NCBI GenBank assembly: GCA_017464645.1
Contig: JAFTZF010000024.1
Location: forward strand, 1-64,000
DNA length: 64,000 nucleotides
Direction: 5' to 3'
Origin: Lachnospiraceae bacterium
Lineage (GTDB): Bacteria > Bacillota_A > Clostridia > Lachnospirales > Lachnospiraceae
Shown here: in pieces, positions 8,136 through 15,155 of the stretch
Position numbering within the stretch: the first letter of the stretch is position 1
Layout: every line of letters starts with the position of its first letter
Made by a program: the position numbers and the translations under genes
The notes under the pieces: generated by a model
Seen by the model: only the letters and a program-made list of their open reading frames with translations
What the model was told of the DNA's origin: nothing
Databases searched by the model: none

Positions 8136-8167
8136 ATGTCTCGTCTCTTTCCTTTCTGCAACTATTT

Positions 8168-8923
8168 CTACATCTCCCGCTCGATCATCTGCCGGGTCTT
8201 CTGAATCCATCCTGCCAGCTCCTGCACCCGCTCATCGGGCATACGGCTGACCGGCGCCGAGATACTGAAGGCATAGCGGGCGGCTCCTGTATAATCACAC
8301 AGGGCCGTTGCAATACAACGGATGCCCAGTTCATTTTCCTCCCTGTCCTCTGCATAACCCTTCTGCCTTACCTCTGCTACGCATTTGGAAAATTCTGCAA
8401 AATCCGTAATAGTATGAGGTGTCTTTTTTTCTATCACACTGTTGTCCCACAGCTGCTTTAACTTACTGTCAGACATGGTGGCCGCCAGCGCCTTGCCCAC
8501 ACCTGAGCAATACAGGGGAATCCGGCTTCCCACTCTGGAAACCAGACGAATGGAGTTCTGATAAGCTTCCACCTTGTCAATATACACAGCCTCATATCCA
8601 TCCAGCTGAACCAGATGCACCGTCTCTCCTGTCTGCTCCATCAGCTGCTTCAGATACGGCCGCGTCTGTTTTAGAATATCCTGGTGTTCCAAAATCTGGG
8701 TGGATAATTCCACCAGCTTAAAGGTTAAACTATATTTCCCGGACTCTGCCTCCTGACGCACATAGCCCAGATATAATAAGGAATTTAAAATCCGGTGAAC
8801 CGTACTCTTGTGAAGATTCAACTCCTTGCTGACCTCCATCAGAGCCATGGAGCCCTTCTTGGCCAGCAGTTCCAACGTCTGAAACAATCGGTCCGCCACT
8901 TGAATGGGATTTTTTTCTTCCAT
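8168..8923 (-). CDS. IclR-family transcriptional regulator
   Basis: The 251-residue product has an N-terminal winged helix at about residues 8-68 (TLELLAKKGSMALMEVSKEL then HKSTVHRILNSLLYLGYV). The C-terminal IclR effector domain spans about 80-250 and contains GETVHLVQLDGYEAVYIDKVE, YCSGVGKAL and the ENELGIRCIA segment. ATG 8923 follows GAGGTG; a longer start at 8944 is possible. It is divergent from the KDPG aldolase gene across a region with three similar palindromes. It is therefore probably the sugar-acid-responsive regulator of that gene, like KdgR. Confidence 0.9.
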   Translation of the reverse strand: MEEKNPIQVADRLFQTLELLAKKGSMALMEVSKELNLHKSTVHRILNSLLYLGYVRQEAESGKYSLTFKLVELSTQILEHQDILKQTRPYLKQLMEQTGETVHLVQLDGYEAVYIDKVEAYQNSIRLVSRVGSRIPLYCSGVGKALAATMSDSKLKQLWDNSVIEKKTPHTITDFAEFSKCVAEVRQKGYAEDREENELGIRCIATALCDYTGAARYAFSISAPVSRMPDERVQELAGWIQKTRQMIEREM

Positions 8924-8938
8924 ACATACACCTCTTCG

Positions 8939-8953
8939 TTCCATATTGTGAAA
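8939..8953. promoter_or_regulatory. Operator-like palindrome 1 (iclR side)
   Basis: TTCCATATTGTGAAA is an imperfect palindrome related to the two sites near the aldolase gene. It covers the predicted iclR transcription start. Confidence 0.45.
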
Positions 8954-8956
8954 TTT

Positions 8957-8986
8957 ATTATAACACAAGCGGTTTTCTATTGACAA
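8957..8986 (-). promoter_or_regulatory. Predicted iclR promoter
   Basis: TTGTCA, 18-bp spacer, TATAAT on the minus strand. Its -35 shares bases with the -35 of the divergent aldolase promoter, so the two promoters overlap back to back. Confidence 0.5.
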
Positions 8987-9007
8987 GCGGTTCGAGGATA
9001 GTATAAT
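8980..9007 (+). promoter_or_regulatory. Promoter of the KDPG aldolase-VOC gene
   Basis: TTGACA at 8980-8985, 16-bp spacer, TATAAT at 9002-9007. It is near consensus and followed within 15-30 bp by two palindromes suited to repressor roadblock. Confidence 0.75.
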
Positions 9008-9019
9008 AAATTTGCGAGT

Positions 9020-9032
9020 ATCATATTGTGAT
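9020..9032. promoter_or_regulatory. Operator-like palindrome 2
   Basis: ATCATATTGTGAT, ATCA/TGAT arms around TATTG, placed just after the aldolase start site. Confidence 0.45.
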
Positions 9033-9037
9033 ATATA

Positions 9038-9054
9038 GTTTCACATTGCGAAAC
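9038..9054. promoter_or_regulatory. Operator-like palindrome 3
   Basis: GTTTCACATTGCGAAAC has GTTTC/GAAAC arms with inner CA/TG pairs. It is the most symmetric of the three sites, 28 bp before the aldolase ATG. Confidence 0.5.
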
Positions 9055-9082
9055 TCTTGATGAGAGAAGGAGATTTCAACTT

Positions 9083-10042
9083 ATGCATGAAGTATTAGAG
9101 AAGATTCAGAAAATCGGCATTGTTCCTGTAGTTGTTTTAAACGATGCCAAGGATGCGGCTCCATTAGCTAAGGCTCTGTGCGAGGGCGGACTTCCCTGCG
9201 CAGAAGTAACCTTCCGTACCGACGCGGCGGAAGAATCCATCCGCATCATGACCACCGAGTACCCGGATATGCTGGTAGGTGCAGGTACTGTTCTGACCAT
9301 TGATCAGGTGGACCGCGCCGTAGGAGCAGGTGCCAAATTCATCGTCAGCCCGGGCCTGAATCCCAAGGTTGTAAAATATTGTGTAGACAACAACATCCCC
9401 ATCACTCCCGGATGCTCCTGCCCCAGCAATGTAGAGCAGGCCATCGAGTTCGGTCTGGAGGTTGTTAAATTCTTCCCGGCAGAGGCTGCAGGCGGACTGA
9501 ACATGATCAAATCCATGGCAGCTCCCTACACCAACATGAAATTCATGCCCACAGGCGGCATCAGCGCTTCCAACATGAAGAGCTATCTGGATTTCAATAA
9601 GATCATCGCCATCGGCGGCAGCTGGATGGTAAAAGGCGACCTGGTGGCAGCCGGCGACTTTGATAAGATCCGCGCCCTGACCAGAGAAGCCGTACAGACC
9701 ATGCTGGGCTTTGAGCTGTGCCACGTAGGCATCAACTGCAGCAGCGATGACGAAGCAGATCAGGTAGCTGACCGCTTTGACAATGTATTCGGTTTTGCAA
9801 AGAAGGAAGGCAACAGCTCCATCTTTGCAGGCACTGCTGTTGAGGCTATGAAAACTCCCTATCTGGGAACCCACGGCCACATTGCCATCGGTACCAACTA
9901 TCCCGACCGGGCTCTCAACTATCTGGAGTCCCAGGGCTGTCACTTCGACATGGACACCGCTGTTTACAAAAACGGCAAGCTGTATGCAGTTTACATGAAA
10001 GAAGAAATCGGCGGTTTTGCAGTACATCTGGTGCAGAAATAA
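9083..10042 (+). CDS. eda: KDPG/KHG aldolase fused to a VOC-like domain
   Basis: The product has 319 residues. Residues 1-207 form a class I 2-keto-3-deoxy-6-phosphogluconate/4-hydroxy-2-oxoglutarate aldolase with Glu41 in EVTFRT, the Schiff-base Lys129 in VVKFFPAEAAGG, and the phosphate loop PTGGI. Residues about 210-319 add a second module (FELCHVGINC...GHIAIGTNYPDRALNYLESQG...YMKEEIGGFAVHLVQ) whose pattern resembles glyoxalase/VOC domains. A stand-alone Eda is about 210 residues, so the extra domain is a true C-terminal fusion. The gene stands alone, without kdgK or uronate genes, under the IclR-type control region. A role in hexuronate or ketogluconate breakdown is likely. The role of the second domain is unknown. 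Confidence 0.9.
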   Translation: MHEVLEKIQKIGIVPVVVLNDAKDAAPLAKALCEGGLPCAEVTFRTDAAEESIRIMTTEYPDMLVGAGTVLTIDQVDRAVGAGAKFIVSPGLNPKVVKYCVDNNIPITPGCSCPSNVEQAIEFGLEVVKFFPAEAAGGLNMIKSMAAPYTNMKFMPTGGISASNMKSYLDFNKIIAIGGSWMVKGDLVAAGDFDKIRALTREAVQTMLGFELCHVGINCSSDDEADQVADRFDNVFGFAKKEGNSSIFAGTAVEAMKTPYLGTHGHIAIGTNYPDRALNYLESQGCHFDMDTAVYKNGKLYAVYMKEEIGGFAVHLVQK

Positions 10043-10077
10043 AAAAGACATCATCTTAAAATCCACAAAAATAAAAC

Positions 10078-10116
10078 GTGAGGAATTCCGGCTTTTGGAA
10101 TTCCTCACATTTTTTA
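10078..10116 (+). terminator. Bidirectional terminator
   Basis: A perfect 12-bp stem GTGAGGAATTCC/GGAATTCCTCAC is followed by T6 on the plus strand and by AT-rich DNA on the minus strand. It ends the aldolase gene and probably also the convergent GNAT operon. Confidence 0.9.
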
Positions 10117-10599
10117 TAAAATCATCTGATAAGTATCGATTCCCAGATACTTTCCAAACTTGACTCCTGCTTCAATCACTCTTCCGCAATAAGTAAAGCC
10201 AAATTCTTCGTGCAGCCTGGTGCTGGCCTCATTTCCGGCAGTGATGACGGACACCACCGTGTGCAGCTCTCCCATATCCCGGGCCGCCTGCAGTACTGCC
10301 TCTACCAATGCCCGGCCGATTCCCCGGCGCCAATAAGCCCGGTCCACATAGACGGACAGCTCTGCCGTCCCCCCATAGGCTTCCTTGATGCGATAAGGGG
10401 AAAGACTGCCATATCCCACCGCATGACCCTCTTTTTCGTATACCAAAAGTACGTATTTTCCGGTGTGCTCTTCAAACCACCGGGTCCGCTCCTCCAGGCT
10501 TTTCGGCTCCAGATCGAAGGTAGCCGTGCTGCTCAAAACTGCGTCATTATAAATATCCAGCAAATCCGGAATATCCCTATACTCCGCCTTTCGTATCAT
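10114..10599 (-). CDS. GNAT-family N-acetyltransferase (phosphinothricin acetyltransferase-like)
   Basis: The 161-residue product has the acetyl-CoA motif YWRRGIGRALVEA near residues 90-102. It also shows the N-terminal IRKAEYRDIPDLLDIYN and STATFDLEPKSLEERTRWFE signatures of the PAT/MnaT branch, which acetylates amino acids such as methionine sulfone or phosphinothricin-like amines. The ATG at 10599 overlaps the stop of the truncated nth as ATGA. The substrate cannot be read from the sequence. Confidence 0.88.
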   Translation of the reverse strand: MIRKAEYRDIPDLLDIYNDAVLSSTATFDLEPKSLEERTRWFEEHTGKYVLLVYEKEGHAVGYGSLSPYRIKEAYGGTAELSVYVDRAYWRRGIGRALVEAVLQAARDMGELHTVVSVITAGNEASTRLHEEFGFTYCGRVIEAGVKFGKYLGIDTYQMIL

Positions 10600-10874
10600 G
10601 CTTTTTCCTTCGCTTTCTTTTCTTCTATCTTTTTGGGGCACCACTCACTCAGCATGCATTTCTCACAATAAGCCTTCCTGGCAGTGCAAATAGCCCGGCC
10701 ATGATAAATCAGCTGAAAATTGATGCGGATCCAGTGCTCCTTTGGAAGCACCTGCTTATCGGTGCTCTGGGCGCTGAGCATGATGGCCACCAGCAGCTGC
10801 CAGGGCTCCTGATGGAAAAATCCCTCTTTTGTCACTCCGTACACTTCATCCAGCTTGTCCAGTATCTTATTCAT
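10596..10874 (-). CDS. nth: Internally deleted endonuclease III remnant
   Basis: The 92-residue reading frame joins the first 40 or so residues of endonuclease III (through LLVAIMLSAQSTDKQV) directly to its C-terminal iron-sulfur end, from LPKEHWIRINFQLIYHGRAI onward. The four cluster cysteines remain in C-x6-C-x2-C-x5-C spacing. Roughly 115 residues are missing in frame, including the helix-hairpin-helix and the catalytic Lys and Asp, because normal Nth has about 210 residues. The junction lies near 10750. The product cannot be an active glycosylase. It overlaps the Spx-like gene by 8 nt and GNAT by 4 nt, so operon spacing is preserved. Confidence 0.85.
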   Translation of the reverse strand: MNKILDKLDEVYGVTKEGFFHQEPWQLLVAIMLSAQSTDKQVLPKEHWIRINFQLIYHGRAICTARKAYCEKCMLSEWCPKKIEEKKAKEKA

Positions 10875-11220
10875 GCAGCAGTTCTTCCCACTCTTTCTCT
10901 TTGAATCCTACATAAATCTTCTGTTGTGTGATCAACAGGGGCCGCTTTACCAGCATGCCGTCTGTGGAAAGCAGTTCCAACTGCTCTTCCAGGCTCATGT
11001 CCGGCAGCTTGGCCGAAAGCTCCAGCTCCCGATACTTCATCCCACTGGTATTAAAAAATTTCTTTGCCGGATAGCCACTTTGCTCTACCCATGCACGCAG
11101 CTCCTCTTTGGTGGGATTCTGCTCTACAATGTGGCGGTCCTCAAAAGTGAGCCCGTGGCTCTCCAGCCACTTTTTCGCCTTCTGACAAGTGCTGCATTTG
11201 GGGTATTCTATAAATATCAT
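10867..11220 (-). CDS. ArsC/Spx-family protein
   Basis: The 117-residue thioredoxin-like protein starts with IEYPKCSTCQKAKKWLESHG, so the Cys pair is CxxC (C-S-T-C). RPLLITQQKIYVGFK near the C-terminus is the conserved RP-loop of the ArsC/Spx superfamily. The CxxC occurs in Spx and MgsR and in many uncharacterised ArsC-like reductases. Neither RNA polymerase binding nor arsenate reduction can be read from the sequence. It is the first gene of a three-gene unit with the nth remnant and GNAT. Confidence 0.85.
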   Translation of the reverse strand: MIFIEYPKCSTCQKAKKWLESHGLTFEDRHIVEQNPTKEELRAWVEQSGYPAKKFFNTSGMKYRELELSAKLPDMSLEEQLELLSTDGMLVKRPLLITQQKIYVGFKEKEWEELLHE

Positions 11221-11330
11221 CTGTGGTCCTCCTGTTTTCGGTATTCAGGCAGATCCTGCCGTTGTCCTTATGATAAGTCCTGCCGGCGTATTTGGCAAGA
11301 TGCTTTCTTTTCCACCCACATAAACATAGC

Positions 11331-11359
11331 TTGCAGTTCCCGAAAAAACTGCGTATAAT
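11331..11359 (+). promoter_or_regulatory. Predicted promoter of the CHR transporter pair
   Basis: TTGCAG, 17-bp spacer, TATAAT. The predicted start at about 11366 lies 40 nt before the chosen TTG codon and excludes longer in-frame starts. Confidence 0.65.
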
Positions 11360-11405
11360 GGATAGCAGTCGTAAGGATTTATTTCAAAAGAAACGAGGGA
11401 TTATT

Positions 11406-11954
11406 TTGAACTGGAAAGAGCTCTGGCAGCTGTACGCTGCATTTTTCCGCATCGGAGGACTGACCTTTGGCGGCGGACTGACTATGCTGCCCATGTTAAA
11501 ACACGAGCTGGTAGTAAAGAAAAACTGGATCACCGAGGAACAGCTTCTGGACTGCTATGCCATCGGGCAGTGCACCCCCGGCATCATTGCAGTCAACACC
11601 GCTACCTATATAGGATATCTAAGAGAAGGCGTTATGGGAGGTATCATATCCACTCTGGGCATGGTTTCTCCGTCCCTGATCATTGTTACTGCCATTGCCA
11701 CCTTTTTACAGGCCATCATGGATAATGTCTATTTCCAGCATGCCATTATGGGTATCAAAGGCGTGGTATGCGCCCTCATGCTGAACACGGTCATTACCCT
11801 GGCGAAAAAGAGCCTGGTAAATCCGGCCTGTATTGTCATCTGCATTGTGGCCTTTCTATTAACCATGTTTACACCCGTTCCCACCATCGTCATCGTTATT
11901 CTGGCGGGTATCTGCGGTGTAATTCTGGACAAGGTAGGAGGGGCAAAGAAATGA
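11406..11954 (+). CDS. CHR-family (chromate) transporter, half subunit 1
   Basis: The product is a 182-residue protein of about five helices corresponding to one CHR domain. The signature FRIGGLTFGGGLTMLPML is at the N-terminus, followed by the QLLDCYAIGQCTPGIIAVNTATYIG block. The chosen start is a TTG with GAGGGA 5 nt upstream, because the ATG options precede or abut the predicted transcription start. CHR halves work in pairs in opposite topology. The partner gene overlaps this one as ATGA. The substrate in gut-type Firmicutes is not established. Confidence 0.88.
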   Translation: MNWKELWQLYAAFFRIGGLTFGGGLTMLPMLKHELVVKKNWITEEQLLDCYAIGQCTPGIIAVNTATYIGYLREGVMGGIISTLGMVSPSLIIVTAIATFLQAIMDNVYFQHAIMGIKGVVCALMLNTVITLAKKSLVNPACIVICIVAFLLTMFTPVPTIVIVILAGICGVILDKVGGAKK

Positions 11955-12493
11955 CATATCTTTATTTGTTTCTGGAATTTTTCAAAATCGGCCTCTTTGC
12001 CATCGGCGGCGGCCCGGCAACCCTGCCGTTCCTGATGGATCTGACGGAAAAATATGATTGGTATACCATGACAGATCTGACCAATATGGTGGCCGTTTCC
12101 GAGAGCACTCCCGGCCCCATAGGTATCAACATGGCCACCTATGCAGGCTTTAATGCAGCCGGCATCCCGGGCGGGATCGTAGCCACCATGTCCCTGGTGC
12201 TGCCCAGTATTATCGTTATCATTATCATTGCTAAATTTATGGCCAACTTCAGCCAGAATCCTACAGTAAAGGCGGTGTTCGCCGGCGTCCGTCCTGCAGT
12301 TACCGCACTGATCGCCTCTGCAGTCCTCGGCCTGTTTCAGGTGGCCCTCATGACAGAAGACGGCCTGGCCATCAAGCCCCTGATTCTGTGCGCCGTAATC
12401 TTCGGCCTCATGCATGTAAAGAAGTTTCAGAAATGGCACCCGGCCATCTGGCTGCTGATTGCGGCAGTTGTGGGAATTATATTTAAGTTTTAA
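11951..12493 (+). CDS. CHR-family (chromate) transporter, half subunit 2
   Basis: The 180-residue paralog of the preceding gene has FFKIGLFAIGGGPATLPFLM and the VAVSESTPGPIGINMATYAG block. The ATG at 11951 overlaps the upstream stop, so the two halves are translationally coupled in equal amounts. This fits a heterodimeric short-chain CHR transporter rather than the fused 400-residue form. A long inverted repeat follows the stop immediately. Confidence 0.88.
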   Translation: MTYLYLFLEFFKIGLFAIGGGPATLPFLMDLTEKYDWYTMTDLTNMVAVSESTPGPIGINMATYAGFNAAGIPGGIVATMSLVLPSIIVIIIIAKFMANFSQNPTVKAVFAGVRPAVTALIASAVLGLFQVALMTEDGLAIKPLILCAVIFGLMHVKKFQKWHPAIWLLIAAVVGIIFKF

Positions 12494-12735
12494 TTTTACT
12501 TTCTGAATCCATATCCCCAAGCGGGTCTCATCAGAAAGTCAATTCGCCTTTTAAGAAAAATCAAGCAGGTCTCTTTAAAGTATTTGATCTACAGCCCTCT
12601 TTGCAAACTCCCTTTGGTCGAACATGCAAAACCGGGCTATATTTTAACTTTAAAGAGACCTGCTGATTTTTTTACAAAAGTCTCATATGCTTTCTGACGC
12701 ATTCCCACTTTGGGATATGTCCAGAAAATTTAAAT
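12494..12735. repeat. Long imperfect inverted repeat (about 230 bp)
   Basis: Nested arms pair across the whole intergenic region. CATATCCC near 12510 pairs with GGGATATG near 12712. TCAGAAAG at 12531 pairs with CTTTCTGA at 12690. A near-perfect 25-nt arm at 12556-12581 pairs with 12647-12671. TTTGCA and AGCCC then pair with TGCAAA and GGGCT inside. The right inner arm ends in T7, so on the plus strand it can terminate the CHR operon. No ORF of note lies within. The shape resembles a MITE-like or structured intergenic element. Confidence 0.75.
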
Positions 12736-12820
12736 TAAGATTCAAAAATGCTGCCACCAAAACAAGTTCGGCAGACGGCCTATAGACTCACAAACAATGA
12801 ATTCCCTTCATCCATTTATT
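12736..12820. other. Short non-coding gap
   Basis: AT-rich DNA between the inverted repeat and the dipeptidase stop codon. I see no gene, promoter or further hairpin here. With the repeat it makes a 327-bp gene-free stretch. Confidence 0.6.
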
Positions 12821-13828
12821 TTATCCTGTAATATCATACAACACACGCTCTGCATTCTTCCAGGCGATCTTCTCTACCGCATCCTGGGAGAATCCGGCCT
12901 TGCGAAGGCCCTCAAACAGAAGCTCCATCTGGGTAGGGTCCTTTACCTCCAGCCGACTTTCAATACCGTCAAAATCCGTTCCGATAGCCGTACATTCCAG
13001 ACCGCCCACATTTACCATGTGGCACACCTGGGCCACCATATCCTTCAGAAAACTGTCCCTGCTTTGGATGTCCGGACTTAGGAATCCGGAGCAGAAATTC
13101 AGGCCGGTCACACCACCCTTCTCCGCCAGCGCCCGCAGCATTTCATCCGTCAGATTGCGGGGGTGGGGAGACAACGCTCTGCAGTTGGAATGGGATGCCA
13201 CAAAAGGCTTCCGGGAAACATCACACACGTCCCAGAATCCACCATCAGACAAATGGGATACATCCACCACCATTCCCAGCTCGTTCATATACTCCACTGC
13301 TTCTTTTCCAAAGGGCTTTAGTCCCTGTGCCATAATTCCTTTATCCGTGGAATTTGGAAATCCAAAGCAATTCTCATGATTCCAGGTAAGAGTGATCAGA
13401 CTGACGCCCTTCTCATGGTACTTTCTCAGCTTTTCCAGACTCCCCTCCACACTGCGGCCGTCCTCCAGACTGAAAAAAGCCGCCGTCTTTCCCTGTCGTA
13501 CGATCTCCCGCATCCGGCTGGCGGTCTGAGCAAACGCCAGGTCCTCAGGATATTTTTCCAATGTTCCCTGCAGGATCATCCACAGGGCATCTATGTAGGC
13601 ATCATCCGGGGAAGTCTTTTCCCCCTCCCTGCCCAGCGAAACGCCATAAGTTTCCCACCAGGCTTTATTTCCCCGGGAGGGCATCCAGGCCGCAAAGAAT
13701 TGGGCTCCTGCGCCCGCCTGACGCAGACGCGCCACATCTATGGAGACCTGGGGAAATACACCGATATCGCCCTTGTTTTCCTGATAAGCCAGCATCAGAG
13801 TATCACAATGCATATCCAGATACATCAT
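12821..13828 (-). CDS. Membrane (renal-type) dipeptidase, peptidase family M19
   Basis: The 335-residue zinc dipeptidase has the metal-binding LDMHCDTLMLAYQ at the start, the central VDVSHLSDGGFWDV, ASHSNCRALSPHPRNLTDEM with its two conserved His, and GTDFDGI near the C-terminus. ATG 13828 is preceded by GAGAGGAG; a slightly longer ATG overlaps that site. It follows the NhaC gene by 14 bp and probably hydrolyses dipeptides, possibly with D-residues. No signal peptide is visible, so it should be cytoplasmic. Confidence 0.92.
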   Translation of the reverse strand: MMYLDMHCDTLMLAYQENKGDIGVFPQVSIDVARLRQAGAGAQFFAAWMPSRGNKAWWETYGVSLGREGEKTSPDDAYIDALWMILQGTLEKYPEDLAFAQTASRMREIVRQGKTAAFFSLEDGRSVEGSLEKLRKYHEKGVSLITLTWNHENCFGFPNSTDKGIMAQGLKPFGKEAVEYMNELGMVVDVSHLSDGGFWDVCDVSRKPFVASHSNCRALSPHPRNLTDEMLRALAEKGGVTGLNFCSGFLSPDIQSRDSFLKDMVAQVCHMVNVGGLECTAIGTDFDGIESRLEVKDPTQMELLFEGLRKAGFSQDAVEKIAWKNAERVLYDITG

Positions 13829-13842
13829 TTCTGAGACTCCTC

Positions 13843-15120
13843 TCATCCATCTTTTCGCACTAACATGATAATCGTTACGGTAACCAGCATGAGCATGGGA
13901 TAAAATACATAGGGCAAAATTGTCACGGGAGACAATCCCGTCTGCCCTGCTGCCAGCAGAATCTGGGCTCCGTAAGGAATCAGTCCCTGGGCTGCCGATG
14001 TAAAAATATCCAGAATGGATGCGGTCCGCTTGGGACTCACACCAAAGTCATCACTGATTTCTTTTGCAATGGGCCCTGCCATTACAATGGCAATGGTATT
14101 ATTTGCAGTGGCCATATCCACCAGCACGGAAAGAAGGGCAATACCAAACTGGGCACCCTTCTTACCACGGATCCGGGAGTGGATCAGGTTCAGGATGCAT
14201 TGGATTCCGCCGTTTTTCTTTACCAGAGACACGATACATGCCACGATGATAGAGATCACCGTAATATCGTACATGGATGTGACCCCGTCGCCCATGACCT
14301 GGAAACACTGGCTCAATGCGATCGTTCCGGTGGCTACACCCACGATCAGAGAGGCAACCGTTCCCGCAATCAGTACCACAAATACATTAATTCCAATGAG
14401 CGCTCCTATGAGAACCAGCAGATAAGGCACTACCTGCCAAATATTGTACACATAGGTCTCAGTGGCACTGTAGGTGTTTCCTCTGGTCAGCAGAATATAA
14501 AGCACCAGGGCAATCAGAGCCGCCGGCAGAACCAGCAGGAAATTTTCCTTAAACTTATCCTTCATCTCACAGCCCTGGGTGCGAACTGCCGCAATGGTGG
14601 TATCGGAAATCATGGACAGATTGTCGCCAAACATGGCACCGCTGACCACCGCGCCAATACAGATAGCCATGGAAAATCCGGTCTTCTCACTGATACCGAC
14701 GGCAATGGGCGCCAACGCACCAATGGTTCCCATACTGGTTCCCATGGACACAGAAATGAAGCAGCCGATGATCATAAGCCCTGCCACCACAATGCCGGAG
14801 GGCATCAGAGAAAGTCCCAGATTGACCGTACTGTCCACGCCGCCTGCTGCTGTGACCGCTCCGGAGAATGCACCTGCAGCCAGAAAGATCAGACACATGG
14901 TAATGATGTTGTCATCTCCGATCCCCTCTGCTACAATATGCATTTTCTCCTGGAAACTATACTTTTTATTTTGTAAGAACGCTACCACCAGGGCGATCAG
15001 AAATGCCACTATGGCCGGCATACTGTAGAAATCCCGGGTTGCCAGGCCTACCCCCAAAAATAATACCAAAAATACACCTATGGGCAGAAGCGCCGCCGGG
15101 TTTCCTTTTTGTTCTTTCAT
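13843..15120 (-). CDS. NhaC-type Na+/H+ antiporter family transporter
   Basis: The 425-residue, roughly eleven-helix transporter belongs to the NhaC/ArsB-NhaD-like family. The core motif SVSMGTSMGTIGALAPIAVG lies near residues 127-146, followed by SGAMFGDNLSMISDTTIAAVRTQG and the C-terminal AQGLIPYGAQIL. This branch also includes amino-acid/cation exchangers, so the substrate could be an organic ion. Position between a PASTA protein and a dipeptidase suggests envelope or peptide metabolism, but this is inference. Confidence 0.85.
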   Translation of the reverse strand: MKEQKGNPAALLPIGVFLVLFLGVGLATRDFYSMPAIVAFLIALVVAFLQNKKYSFQEKMHIVAEGIGDDNIITMCLIFLAAGAFSGAVTAAGGVDSTVNLGLSLMPSGIVVAGLMIIGCFISVSMGTSMGTIGALAPIAVGISEKTGFSMAICIGAVVSGAMFGDNLSMISDTTIAAVRTQGCEMKDKFKENFLLVLPAALIALVLYILLTRGNTYSATETYVYNIWQVVPYLLVLIGALIGINVFVVLIAGTVASLIVGVATGTIALSQCFQVMGDGVTSMYDITVISIIVACIVSLVKKNGGIQCILNLIHSRIRGKKGAQFGIALLSVLVDMATANNTIAIVMAGPIAKEISDDFGVSPKRTASILDIFTSAAQGLIPYGAQILLAAGQTGLSPVTILPYVFYPMLMLVTVTIIMLVRKDG

Positions 15121-15155
15121 CTGTCTCTCCCTCGTTTTTATACTTTACTACTTCT

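Noticed and set aside
6546..8204. A 552-codon open frame on the plus strand opposite xpt, fabZ and fabK.
   Set aside because: It is antisense to three genes with complete catalytic motifs, has no ribosome site, and its protein is rich in His, Cys and Gln as expected from a shadow of biased codons.
9038..9054. A catabolite-control (cre) site before the aldolase gene.
   Set aside because: GTTTCACATTGCGAAAC does not fit the cre core with its central CG, and two related copies nearby favour a dedicated IclR-type operator.
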